Source: Nothopassalora personata
Taxonomy: Eukaryota > Ascomycota > Dothideomycetes > Mycosphaerellales > Mycosphaerellaceae
Direction of reading: 5' to 3'
Length of the DNA stretch: 64,000 nucleotides
Assembly (NCBI GenBank): GCA_033816765.1
Contig: CM066291.1
Coordinates: 2,046,001-2,110,000 of the forward strand
Numbering within the stretch: position 1 is the first letter of the stretch; each line of letters opens with the position of its first letter. The notes beneath the pieces were generated by a model, which was given only the letters and a program-made list of their open reading frames with translations, searched no databases and was not told the origin of the DNA. The position numbers and the translations under genes were made by a program. Of this stretch, positions 1 to 10,012 are shown one piece after another.

Positions 1-3000
1 TCCATCCTTATCGCTACCGATATACGGCTCGAGGAGAGAGACATAGAAGACGTTATAGAGCCTTAAGTCGGCTAGTGGCGCTAGGCGGTACGCCTACGAA
101 CCGATAGCGTCCGTAATACGGTATAGGCCGATAGACTTCGGACCTATCTTCTTCTTTAGCACTGCTAACTTGAGGTTCTTCGTTAACAATAGGACTAAGT
201 TACCTACGCGGTAGGTCTTAGCTTAGTGGGTCTTGTTATAGTAGCGAGCCTAGCTTTCTGCTGTAGCCTTCTATCGCTCCTCGAGTGTAGCGCGTAGTTT
301 TCGCATGCGACTCGCAGCTGTTACCGCTACTAGTACTTCCCCCCCCTAGGTCTCGTCTCGAGATCTAGTTAGTATAGGGGCAATCTTAGGTCGCTAACCG
401 TACGCTATTTCGAACGGACTTATCCGTAGTGTTAGGTAGATGCTGTTATTAGCTACGAATTTAGTAACTGTAAGTCACTTAGCCTACTTAGTTTAATTGT
501 TACTATAGTAATAACGAAGATATTGTTCGAGGGTTTGGTTTGCCCTCTTAGTTTAGCCGTTAGTCTAAGGGTGAAAGGCCGTAGATAGCTTACGCTTTAC
601 ACGCGCCTCGAAGTAGAAGTTACTCTAAAACTGACTAGTAAAGACCGGACCTCGGTCGCTTACTATACCTAACGGGACACTATAGTGTCGCACGACGTCG
701 TCTCGTAGGAGCCTCGTAAGCTCCACGGCTGTGTAAGTCTTCGTCGTCGGGATGTATAAGCTCATTTTTAAGTAGCGATCGACTATTACTAGGATCGCAT
801 TATATACGCAACCGGCTCGCGTACTTAGAGGTAGGTCCGTAATGAAATCTATAGTAATTTCCTACTACGGTCGCTCCGGTCTAGGAAGCGGTTATAGCTC
901 GCCGTAGGGTCGATAGCGCCTCGCCTTCGAACCCTAGTAGGTTCTATAGGCTTAGACGTATTGTTTCACGTCCGTACTAAGTGAGTCCCACTAATAATTA
1001 CGTCGCAATAGCTCTTTAGTCCTAGTTCTTCTAAAGTGACCCGCGAGGACGTTGTCGTAGTATATGCGAATTAGATGCGACCTAATTGCGTAATCCCTAG
1101 GTACTACGATTGCGTCTCCGTAGTATATAAGGTTATCCTTTATATGCTATCCCTTAGCGTCCCTCGCGCTTAGCGCCTACGCTAAGCATGCGACACACTA
1201 GTCGTCTTACTACTACGCGATCTTCATTAAGAGTGGGATTAACTTACCCGTCGAGCTATAAGCTTAACCCTATATTACTGCAGCGCATACTGCTGCTAGT
1301 AAAGACGGCTTGTCTTAATAGGGAAGGTTACCTCTCTGCACTGCTATTGCCGCGCCTATGTCGCCCTATATTGCCTCGTAGGTAGTAAGCACGCGCTTTA
1401 CCGTCGGCTCGCTTGTCCCTTCTAGAGACTCCTTCTAGAAAGACAGCTTACTTTACAAGGTAGGTAGCAAGTTCGAAGTTTATTGCGTTATAGCTACGTA
1501 GTTACTACGTCTCGAAGGCGCGTCGGCTAGGTTAGTCTTACCCGGCCGATGCTCTACTATAAAATTAAAAGACTATAGGAACGTAGCCTATCGAGCTTAC
1601 CGCCTATTTAGCTGCTTTACTATTATAAAGCCCTATAGGTTAGCGTAGTCGACTAGCACTCGCACCGTATACGTAGCGCCCTCTAAGTATAGCCTCTAAT
1701 GCTTAAAAGCCTTAACTACTATAAGTAGCTCCTAATCGTGCGTCTCGTAGTTGCACTTAGCTAGTATTATCTTACGTGAATAGAACGCGATAGGATGCTA
1801 CTTAGTACTAAACAATTAGGATATAATACCTACGATCGCGAAACCTAAGGCATCCGTCTCGACTCGCGTGCGTAGTATAGGATCGAAGTGCCTAAGTATT
1901 AGTGCACCTAAGAATCCGGCCTTAAGCTATTAAAACGCCTACTCTTCGCTTAAGGTCTACGTAAGAGGGCCGTGCTTCTTGCCGTCCTTAGATCCCTTTA
2001 GCAGGTCCGTTAGGGGCTTGTAGACCCTTAAGTATCCTTCTATAAAACGCCGGTAGAAGTTGCAAAACCTAAGGAAGGACTAGACCTTATAAAAGGTCGT
2101 AGGTGTAGGCTATTCCTCGATAGCGGCTACCCTACTCCTATCTATCGACACGCCTACGGCGCTTACGACAAACCTAAGGAACTCTATACTCTCCTAGAAG
2201 AAGTGACACTTCTTAGGGTTTGCGAACAGGGCAAACTTTCGTAGCCTCTCTAGTACCGCGCGTACGGCTCGCACGTGTGCCTTACGCGTCTCGCTATAGA
2301 TAAGGATATTATCTAGGTAGACTACGTAAATGTTATTAACTAAGCCGGTTAGCGCCTTGTTAATATACCCTTAAAAGGTTGCCGGTGCGTTAGTTAACCC
2401 GAACGGCATTACTAGGTACTCGTAGTGTCCGTATCGCGTGCGAAACGTAGTCTTCCACTTATCGCCTCGCTTAATAGGGATACGATAGTAGGCGTCCTTT
2501 AAATCGATTGTAGTAAAGAACCTGGAACCTAACAGCCTATCTAGCGTCTCGCTAATTAGGGGCAGGGGGTATCGGTTCTTTACTGTAATCTCATTTAGGC
2601 CTCTGTAATTAATATAGAGCCTAAGAGTGCTATTCTTCTTTAACACGAATAGGATAGGCGTACCCGCCTCGCTTACGGACCGCCTAATCTACCCCTTCTC
2701 TATTACTTACGTAAGGTACTCCTTTAAGGCCTCTAACTTAGTTAAGGACTGGTAGTATAGCGGCTTAAAAGGGGGTTTCTTTCCTTTAACGAGATCAATC
2801 GCATGCTTAACCCCGTCGGGCATCTTACGCTTCGCCTACTTATTAGGTGCGTATACATCTCGGAAGTCTACAAATTCTTTAGGCTACGAGGGGCCCTCTC
2901 CTTTAGGTACTACTATAGTAATAGCCCGAACACTTATCGTATAAACCTGCTTTAAGCTCTCGAGATCCTTAAGGAACTCGCGTGCGTCACGCTACTAAAC

Positions 3001-4036
3001 CGTAGGCGTCTCTACACCGTAGTACTACTAGTTATCCTTATCGGCCTTCACTATCCGATTACGATGCCGCTAGGGTCTACCCAAAATTACTAATGGCCTA
3101 CCCATAGGCACCGCGTAGTAGATGGCGTTACTCACGCGCTCTACTCCCGCGTTATTAGCGAGTCGTAGCCGAACCGTAAAGGCGCCGTAGCAATACCCTA
3201 GGTTATGCGTATACGACTCTAACTTCGGTAGCCTTGCCCTATTAATAGGTTGCATTTAATGTCGGAGTACATACTTATACGACACTAGGCTAAGATCCGC
3301 ATAGTTATCTAGGAGAAACGTAGCCTCGCGAAAGCCCTTACGAGTCTCGACTACGCCTCGCAAGTGACGCGCTAGATACGCATCTACTCGCCTTAAGGGG
3401 TCGACTTTAGGAAAACTCGGACTTAGGAGCGACCTACTTATAGTCCTCTACCTTTTCCCTAGTCGCTACCCTTCTTAGTTAGAGCCTTTGTAGCGTCTAC
3501 CCTACGAACCGCTTACGCGCTACGGTCCTTCTATAGGTGCCTATTCGGGCAATCCGTCTTAATATAACCCTTCTTATAGCATCTATAGCACTCCGCTTTA
3601 GTCCTATCGAAGGTTATAGACGATCCGCCGGCGTCCCGCTAGTAACTCGCACCCGGGTCGCGCGACGCCTAACTATGCTTCTACTACTTCGAGCTACGAT
3701 CGCTTCGCCCTTAGTCGCCCTTAGTCTCTCGCCTACGGCGACTATGCTGCCCGCGGTCGTGCCCTCCGCTACTACGCTCCGTGCTTTTAATGCGCGAAGC
3801 TAGGATTACTAGTTCCTCTCTAGTTGTTAGGATGTTATAAAACTTAACGATTGCGGACCGTAGGCTAGGCGTAAGCTTAGCGAGCATATGTCGCACGCGT
3901 TACGCCTCCGTATAGTCCCCTAACTAATCCTCTATAACATCTAGCTTAGTCGTAAACTAACGTACTATCTAGTTGTCCTTCTGTTTTACCGCCTTATACT
4001 CTAACATTACGTTAAGCACGCGGTTTATAGGATTAC
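1..4036 (-). pseudogene. RIP-degraded Ty3/gypsy chromovirus gag-pol, copy A (left part)
   Basis: This is the minus-strand polyprotein of an LTR retrotransposon, broken by many stops. Reading right to left I see a gag zinc knuckle near 3545-3600 (CYRC then a His-to-Tyr change and the last Cys), protease/pol linker sequence at 3070-3255, a reverse transcriptase block at 2371-2646 ([29 protein letters not shown]), RNase H near 1690-1870 and integrase below about 1200. Nearly all stops fall where Gln or Trp is expected, which is what C-to-T at CpA and G-to-A at TpG produce. The same family recurs at 57290-60695 (copy B). The 3' end lies left of the window. The gag continues at 6533-7056 after an insertion. 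It cannot encode active protein. Confidence 0.88.
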
Positions 4037-4365
4037 TGTTAGGAACCGCTGTACGTTATCACAACTCGGGCTTGGATCTTTGCAGGGATGTCTCAATCAG
4101 TTATGAAGGTAGTGGTTCCAAACAGTATATGGTGTATACTTAAAATGAGTTGAGCACGAAGCTCCTATCTACTTGCAAAAGAGCGTCGTCTATATAGTGC
4201 CATGTCTTGGCGCGACTTGATCAGTCCGATCAGTTGATCTGTCCTGCTCTCTCTGCTCCCTCAGAGATCACCCTAGAGCTCAGAGAGCGATCTCGTCCCA
4301 TAGGTTTCCTTGCTCTCGTTTGCCTAACGAGTGGTTGTGGGTTCTCCACGAATCAAACCGTAACA
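4037..4365 (-). repeat. 3' LTR of gag-only element 1
   Basis: This 329-bp LTR appears identical to 6199-6527. The R/U5-proximal half (to about 4205) matches all other LTRs of the family. The distal U3 half contains repeated GATCAG/GATCTG motifs and differs from the other copies. The ends form the inverted repeat TGTTA/TAACA. Confidence 0.93.
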
Positions 4366-4383
4366 CCATCCCCCTTCTAGCCT

Positions 4384-4400
4384 AGCTTCGTCCCGAAGCT
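4384..4400. other. Conserved hairpin next to the polypurine tract (element 1)
   Basis: A perfect 7-bp stem, AGCTTCG and CGAAGCT with a 3-nt loop, lies 18 bp inside the 3' LTR and about 40 bp upstream of the antisense ORF start. An equivalent hairpin occurs at 47142-47158, 13621-13635 and 46264-46283 in other elements. Confidence 0.6.
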
Positions 4401-4442
4401 TATAGGGTCCGGCGTTTTCTTCGTCAATCCTGTCATGCAACG

Positions 4443-5060
4443 ATGACTTCTCTTTCATCTATCACCATTGGTCCTTCTCAAGCAAAATCAACCCTTCGTC
4501 GCAAGCGCCTTGTCGAAGATATTGAAGAGAACGGTTACGAAATGGCTCCCTGCTCCTATTGTCGTTCCCTGAAACCTTTGGCTGATGGCAGTCGTCCTGC
4601 CTGCATCGTTGGTCCGAGGTCCTCGAAGTGCTCCGAGTGCGTTAGACACAACCGCAAGACTTGCGACGTTTCTCTGGCCTTCCCCCAATGGGAAAAACTT
4701 CGCTCCGTCCGGGAACAGCTTCGTCGCGACTTGGAATCCTTAGAAGAGGAGGAGATTGAGCTTCTCCAGCGTCTTACTGAGAAGCGCATGAAGAAAGTTC
4801 GTGTACGGAAACAGCTTCGTCTTGCTGAGCGTCGTACCGATGATGCGACCGGGAAGGCCCTCGACGAACTCGAGCTGGACGACCCTCCTGTCGATCTCCC
4901 CTTCTCTGTTCCGTCCGGTGTAGAGGTCCCTGAACCTCCTTTCCCTTTCCATGGCATTCTCGAGATGCCTCCTCAAGACTGGAGTTCTCTGTCGGACGTC
5001 CCGCTGGACGATCCCTTGGATTTTCTCTTTCCTCCCGTCTTGGCATCTCAATCTTCGTAA
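4443..5060 (+). CDS. Antisense Cys-cluster/coiled-coil ORF of gag-only element 1
   Basis: A 205-residue ORF with a true ATG, on the strand opposite to gag and next to the 3' LTR. Residues about 37-75 hold a cysteine cluster (CSYC, a later single Cys, CSEC, then a Cys before DVS). Residues about 80-135 are a charged Glu/Lys/Arg-rich coiled coil (RREQLRR, LESLEEEE), and the tail is acidic and Pro-rich. I do not recognise a named domain. The cysteines suggest metal binding and the coiled coil suggests oligomerisation; both are inference. A GTAAGT at the stop codon and a pyrimidine-rich CAG near 5116 could form an intron that extends the C-terminus by a few residues. Homologous architecture is seen at 47199-47921 and, decayed, at 13090-13560. 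Confidence 0.7.
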   Translation: MTSLSSITIGPSQAKSTLRRKRLVEDIEENGYEMAPCSYCRSLKPLADGSRPACIVGPRSSKCSECVRHNRKTCDVSLAFPQWEKLRSVREQLRRDLESLEEEEIELLQRLTEKRMKKVRVRKQLRLAERRTDDATGKALDELELDDPPVDLPFSVPSGVEVPEPPFPFHGILEMPPQDWSSLSDVPLDDPLDFLFPPVLASQSS

Positions 5061-5172
5061 GTCGTGTTACCCAGTAGTCATTTGTTCCGTGTCGTTGTGT
5101 TGACTTCTTTTCCTCAGGTCATCAAATCAAGAAGCCGCTGTTTGATGCCTTGCTGTCCTCAGGTTGTTTCTG

Positions 5173-6166
5173 CTAGGCAGATTTCGAGAAGAAGTTCTCG
5201 CATTCCTGGTATGTATTCTCTTCGCGAATCATTGCGTTGAACTCGCGGCTAACCATGTTCTTCTTCTTGCAGTTTCTTGCAAAGTGGCCTTGCTCGCCAC
5301 ATACGTAGCAGGTGGAACCTTTGCTCTTCAGCCCCCTTCCTGTCCTACGTTCCGTTACGTCCAATTCCATTGGGTCTCCGTAACCATTAGGGTCCTGACT
5401 TCTGGCCTTGAAGCCCCCTCTTCCGCCCGCGGCGGGTCTCTGGTATCCAGGCTGTACGTGTCGGTCGTACCTCAACTCCTGGAGCCTTTCGTCGATCTCC
5501 TTTGCTGCCTTGATCATCGCCCCTAGCGTAACGACGCTGGCGTTTCGGGATAGTTCGGCTTTGACGTTGTCTTTCAGCCCGAGGTAGAACTGCGATCGCA
5601 AAGCTGCGTCGTTCCATTCCAGGTCGGCGGCATATCCTTGGAATTCTGAGGCGTACAGCGCTACAGAAGTAGTCTTGTCGAAGTTGTCGGATATGTCGGT
5701 CGGCGTATACCTCCTCATTTGGTATCCCGTATAGATCATCGAGTTTCGTCTCAAACTCGTCGTAGTCGTGGAAAATTTTTCGAGTTTCCGTTTTCGGTGT
5801 TTCTCCCTCGCCCTGGTTGTGTAGCCAGTCCTTGAGGTATGGTCGGAATCCTCTAGCTGCTTTTCCTCGTAGGAAGGATGCGGCGTACAAGACCTTAGAG
5901 GCCTCGCCTTGAAACTGGTGTGCGTTGAAGTGAAGGTACAACTGAACCTGCAGTTGAAAAGCCTCCAGTTTGTCCTTGGTCCCGTCGAACGTCTCCGGCG
6001 TAGACACCTTAGGTGCACGGTGGTGGTCCAATGGGTTCAGCATACCCATAGGAGTGTTGTTGTTCTTGCTGCTTCCTGTAATCGACATTTCGCTCATTCG
6101 TTCCGTGATGCCAGTTGACTGTGGCTGTTGTCGTGACGGACTCCGGGTAGCGTCTCTCCCAGACAT
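5173..6166 (-). pseudogene. gag of element 1, broken by a one-base insertion
   Basis: This encodes a retrotransposon Gag (capsid plus nucleocapsid), starting at the ATG at 6166. A CCHC zinc knuckle (CYVC, GHFARNC) lies near the C-terminus. The reading frame changes at about 5676. Compared with the intact copy at 47918-48910, this copy has one extra T there (GTCTTGTCG against GTCTGTCG on the plus strand), so the first half is in one frame and the capsid end plus zinc knuckle are in another. The two gags are otherwise nearly identical. The broken gag makes element 1 doubly dependent on helpers. Confidence 0.88.
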
Positions 6167-6187
6167 ATGCAAAGGGCCCTGGTGGTG

Positions 6188-6195
6188 GTGCTCAA
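6188..6195 (-). other. Putative self-priming primer-binding site, element 1
   Basis: Three bases inside the 5' LTR, the sense strand reads TTGAGCAC. It is perfectly complementary to sense-strand GTGCTCAA in the LTR (6312-6319), 33 nt downstream of TATATA (6353-6358). This fits Tf1/sushi-type self-priming, where the mRNA 5' end primes its own minus-strand synthesis. Confidence 0.55.
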
Positions 6196-6198
6196 AGT

Positions 6199-6527
6199 TG
6201 TTAGGAACCGCTGTACGTTATCACAACTCGGGCTTGGATCTTTGCAGGGATGTCTCAATCAGTTATGAAGGTAGTGGTTCCAAACAGTATATGGTGTATA
6301 CTTAAAATGAGTTGAGCACGAAGCTCCTATCTACTTGCAAAAGAGCGTCGTCTATATAGTGCCATGTCTTGGCGCGACTTGATCAGTCCGATCAGTTGAT
6401 CTGTCCTGCTCTCTCTGCTCCCTCAGAGATCACCCTAGAGCTCAGAGAGCGATCTCGTCCCATAGGTTTCCTTGCTCTCGTTTGCCTAACGAGTGGTTGT
6501 GGGTTCTCCACGAATCAAACCGTAACA
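6199..6527 (-). repeat. 5' LTR of gag-only element 1
   Basis: This 329-bp LTR looks the same as 4037-4365. On the minus strand it reads variable U3, then TATATA at 6353-6358, then a predicted transcript start near 6319, then conserved R/U5. Confidence 0.93.
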
Positions 6528-6532
6528 ATTAC

Positions 6533-7056
6533 CGTATACGTCTCGACAGAACTCCTTAAAGTCCTAGTATATATACCCTTTAAGGTTAAGGACGCTATAG
6601 TTAGCGTGCTATCGCTCACTTGCCTCTCCGCTTAGGTACATAACCCTATATAGGACCTTTAACTCGTTCGTCGCATACGTACCGCCTAAGAGGGTAAAGA
6701 TAAGAGAGAGCTCCCTTAGGAATACCCGTGCTTTCTTAATCGAGTCCCCTCTAAAAGGCGTAGGTTCTTTAAGACGTAAACGTGTCGCATACGATGCGAC
6801 CGCGCCTCGAGCTACGATATTATCGTTAGTTACTATAGATAGAGGAGGGGGAGGGGGAGTAGGGGATGGTTCTCCGCCGGATTCGCCCTAAGGGTCCGCC
6901 GGCGGCACGCTTGCGTCCCGTAAGATCTCCAACTGTTCAATCTCCCTCTATATCTCCTTCTCCTTAACCTCTGCCCGAAGGGCATCCCTCCTTGCGACTA
7001 AGGCTGCACGCCTCGCTTTTTGCTAGGCCCTAGGGCTTAGGGGAGCCGTAGGCGTA
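6533..7056 (-). pseudogene. Chromovirus copy A gag, right part
   Basis: This is the continuation of copy A gag after the element 1 insertion and one copy of its ATTAC target duplication. It is rich in TA dinucleotides and stops and contains a low-complexity AGGGGGAGGGGG tract near 6840-6860. On the minus strand it would encode the charged, low-complexity N-terminal part of Gag. Confidence 0.7.
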
Positions 7057-7386
7057 TGTTAGGAACCGCTGTACGTTATCACAACTCGGACTTGGATCTT
7101 TGCAGGGATGTCTCAATCAGTTATGAAGGTAGTGGTTCCAAACAGTATATAGTGTATACTTAAAATGAGTTGAGCACGAGGCTCCTATCTATACTCGTAA
7201 AGAAGCGTCGTCTATATAGTGCCATGTCTTGGCGTGACTGATCAGTCGGATCAGTTGATCTGTCCTGCTCTCTCTGCTCTGTTACAGAGCACGCAGATCG
7301 GAGAGAGCACTCTGCATATCGGATCCTTCCACTAGTGTGTAGGCATCGATTGGTTGGCTGGAGCTTCTCCGGATCGATCCGTAACA
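7057..7386 (-). repeat. Solo LTR of the gag-only family
   Basis: A 330-bp LTR beginning TGTTAGG and ending CCGTAACA, flanked by a perfect 5-bp duplication GCGTA (7052-7056 and 7387-7391). No internal region is present, so it arose by LTR-LTR recombination. The first 165 bp match the element 1 LTR closely; the distal U3 differs. Confidence 0.92.
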
Positions 7387-7457
7387 GCGTAGCGCTACTG
7401 TCGTCGCGTTCGGACTCCATAGCGTGTATGGATTGCAACGAAGAGAAGAATTAGAAC

Positions 7458-7654
7458 TGTTAAGGGGATGTCGCAATATATAGCACGCCTACGACCTACT
7501 AGTCGTAGATGAACTAATTCTTGCCTTTTGTTTAAGACGCATCGCGCGTCGCAAGGTGTACTCATACGTGTCACGTGCGGCTTAGTAGCCGGTTGCGACC
7601 GCATATTACATGCAAGGCTACATGTAGGGGTTAGCTACTAGGCTGCCCCTTACA
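7458..7654 (-). repeat. 5' LTR of chromovirus copy A
   Basis: A 197-bp segment with inverted ends TGTTAAGGGG and CCCCTTACA. RIPed relatives occur at 44090-44271 and 46051-46247. It lies just upstream (on the minus strand) of copy A gag and is inserted into the gag of element D, whose reading continues at 7655. Sense-strand CTAATTCTT, three bases inside the LTR (7446-7454), is complementary to sense-strand AAGAATTAG in this LTR (7514-7522), suggesting self-priming. Confidence 0.82.
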
Positions 7655-9659
7655 CTCTCTTTAAAGATAAGATAAAATCAATCTTTGGAACCTCGAACGA
7701 AGTCTAATAGGCTATACGAATTATTTAACACCTAAAGTAGAAGACGTCTACTTTAGAGTATATAGCCAAATTCGAAGAATACGGACAAATTACCGGATAG
7801 GACTAGACGGCGTTAATAACTATATTCCGACGTAGACTTAAAGACTCCGTTAAGGACGAGTTAATAAGACACGGGGGACGGATTACCAACCTCGAAGAGC
7901 TAATAAAGGCGTCAATTAACATCGATAACTAGCTCTAGGAACGACACTAGGAGAAGAGATACGACTCTAAAGTAGGAGGAATAGTAGGATATGCTCCGGA
8001 CCGTAGACCCTTAGGAGGATACGTTACGAAGGGAGAATTCTTACGACAAAGCTAGTCCTACTATAGACTACAGCTAATAGAACTAGACGTTACCTAACGA
8101 GGACGGAAGATCGACAAGAGTAGGGGCTACGGAAAGCCCTTTAAAGGAAAAGGAAAACTCACATATTATACCTATAGTAAGGAAGGCTATATAGCGCGGG
8201 ATTGCCGCGGTAAAAATATAGTACGCCGCGAGCAGTTTAATATAATGCAACTAAAGGTAGGCAAATCTAGGAGCAGTATTGGACCCCGACAATTTAACTA
8301 TACCTAGAGAGTAGAGGAGAAGAATAGCAACCGGGTTGCGACGCCTCTCCTAGACCCCTTATAAGGACGAGGAGGATACTATGTTTAACAACATACACTA
8401 CTACCGAATAACTAATAATTAAAGACTATTAGATTATTTAGCATAATAGTACGAGGAGTTAACTATAAAATTGAGAAGGAATCTTGACACGGTTACGGAA
8501 GCCTTTACTAGCGATTCTATTACTAGGACTCGTATTAAACCCACTACGACGCTAAGTTAGGCGTAGGGTACTAGCCACGACAACCGGTAGGAACCCTAGG
8601 AGCTTAGTATAGACAAAACAAGCTCTAAGAAGTGGACATAGACGAATCTTGCTTCGACAACGACAATAAAGAAAACTAGGATCTAGAATAGGATGGACGC
8701 TAGTCACTAGCACTAGAACAACAAACGAACGAGCTAGATACTATCGAAGAAGATTACGTACCGGAGGAGTTAAGCGAGGACTTATCCGAAGAAGAAGAGA
8801 GCGACACCGACGACGAAAACGAAGTATACACATTTACGGTAGATACGCTAAAGAAACTCTATAAGTTGATTATCTACCTCTAACGAAGGTACGAAGAATT
8901 CCTACTAAAGTTCTTAGGGAAACGATACCTAAACCCTAACGAGTTCGATAAGACACTCAACACAATAAGGGGCATAGTATAGGGCTACCTAACCATAAAT
9001 AATACTAAGAACTTAGCTAAAGCGGTTATCGAACGACTACCTATAGGAAGCCGAATAACGGATACCGGATATCTAATACCGGTAGGAACTTTCGTCTCGA
9101 ACGAACTACGAATAGCGGTATAGCACGTACGCGTACTCTACTTAGAATCGTAGAAGATCTAGGAACGCAACAGACTACAAGTGTAGACATAGGGTAACGG
9201 GCTATAGGTTCTAGCCGAAGCTTCTAGGTACGAAGCATAGCGAACTATATACCATTCGGGAAAAGGATTAGCTCCCTAGGAATAAGCGACCGGAGGGAGT
9301 TATGCAATACTTAGGCTTACGCATCGACATTAAACATAGTTTTCTAGACACAAGCAATCGTTAACGGACATAAGACTAGTGTTATAATCGACTTAGGAGT
9401 AGCGGGGAATTTCATCTCCGAGTCTTTCGTAAGAAGAAACGGGTTAGCTACCCTAAAGAAGAAATAGGGTTACGAGTTAATCGCGGTAAACGGATTATCG
9501 TTACCTAGCGTAGAATGGGAGACGATACCATTACTACTAGCTATCTAACAGCACTACGAGAATATTACCTTAGATGTTACTAATATAGCTAGTTATAACA
9601 TAGTATTAGGTATACCTTAGTTAAGAAAGCATAATCTAGTAATCGACTAGAGAAGAGGA
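7655..9659 (+). pseudogene. RIP-degraded chromovirus D: gag, zinc knuckle and protease
   Basis: Plus-strand Gag is readable across many stops from the first base after copy A's LTR, so its start lies left of the window. The stretch at about 7755-7980 (IAKFEEYGQI, LKDSVKDELI) is homologous to the capsid of the gag-only elements (LYASEFQGYA, LKDNVKAELS). A zinc knuckle relic lies near 8160-8215, with Cys-to-Tyr changes but GYIARDC retained. A protease relic (VIIDLG, AGNFISESF) lies near 9375-9430. Translation continues across the solo LTR at 9660-10007 once one GAGGA duplication is removed. Confidence 0.82.
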
Positions 9660-10007
9660 TGTTAGGAACCGCTGTACGTTATCACAACTCGGGCTTGGAT
9701 CTTTGCAGGGATGTCTCAATCAGTTATGAAGGTAGTGGTTCCAAACAGTATATGGTGTATACTTAAAATGAGTTGAGCACGAGGCTTCTATCTACTCGTA
9801 AAGAAGCGTCGTCTATATAGTGCCATGTCTTGGCGTGATCTGTCCTGCTCTGCCCTGAGCGAGTCTGATCAACTGATTAAGAGTGATCAGGACCGATCAG
9901 TCCTGATCGCTCTGTCACGTGACTCCCCAGGCATCCATGTCTGCAGCTTCGTCTGGTTTCCTGCTCCGTTGTCCAACCATTTGCACCGATAACACTGTTC
10001 CGTAACA
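9660..10007 (-). repeat. Solo LTR of the gag-only family inside element D
   Basis: A 348-bp LTR from TGTTAGG to CCGTAACA with the perfect target duplication GAGGA (9655-9659 and 10008-10012). It has the conserved R/U5 and TATA region and a third version of distal U3, rich in GATCAG and containing a CACGTG. Confidence 0.92.
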
Positions 10008-10012
10008 GAGGA

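Larger units (their letters stand above)
4037..6527 (-). mobile_element. Complete gag-only LTR retrotransposon, element 1 (TR-GAG-like, non-autonomous)
   Basis: The element is bounded by two 329-bp LTRs (4037-4365 and 6199-6527) that look identical by eye, starting TGTTAGG and ending CCGTAACA. It is flanked by the 5-bp target duplication ATTAC (4032-4036 and 6528-6532). Gag reads on the minus strand, so the right LTR is the 5' LTR. A polypurine tract lies against the 3' LTR (minus strand of 4366-4378). Internally there is only gag (frameshifted) plus an ORF on the opposite strand; no protease, reverse transcriptase or integrase. It must therefore depend on enzymes from another element. It sits inside chromovirus copy A. 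It lacks RIP-type damage, so it is young or postdates RIP activity. Confidence 0.93.
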
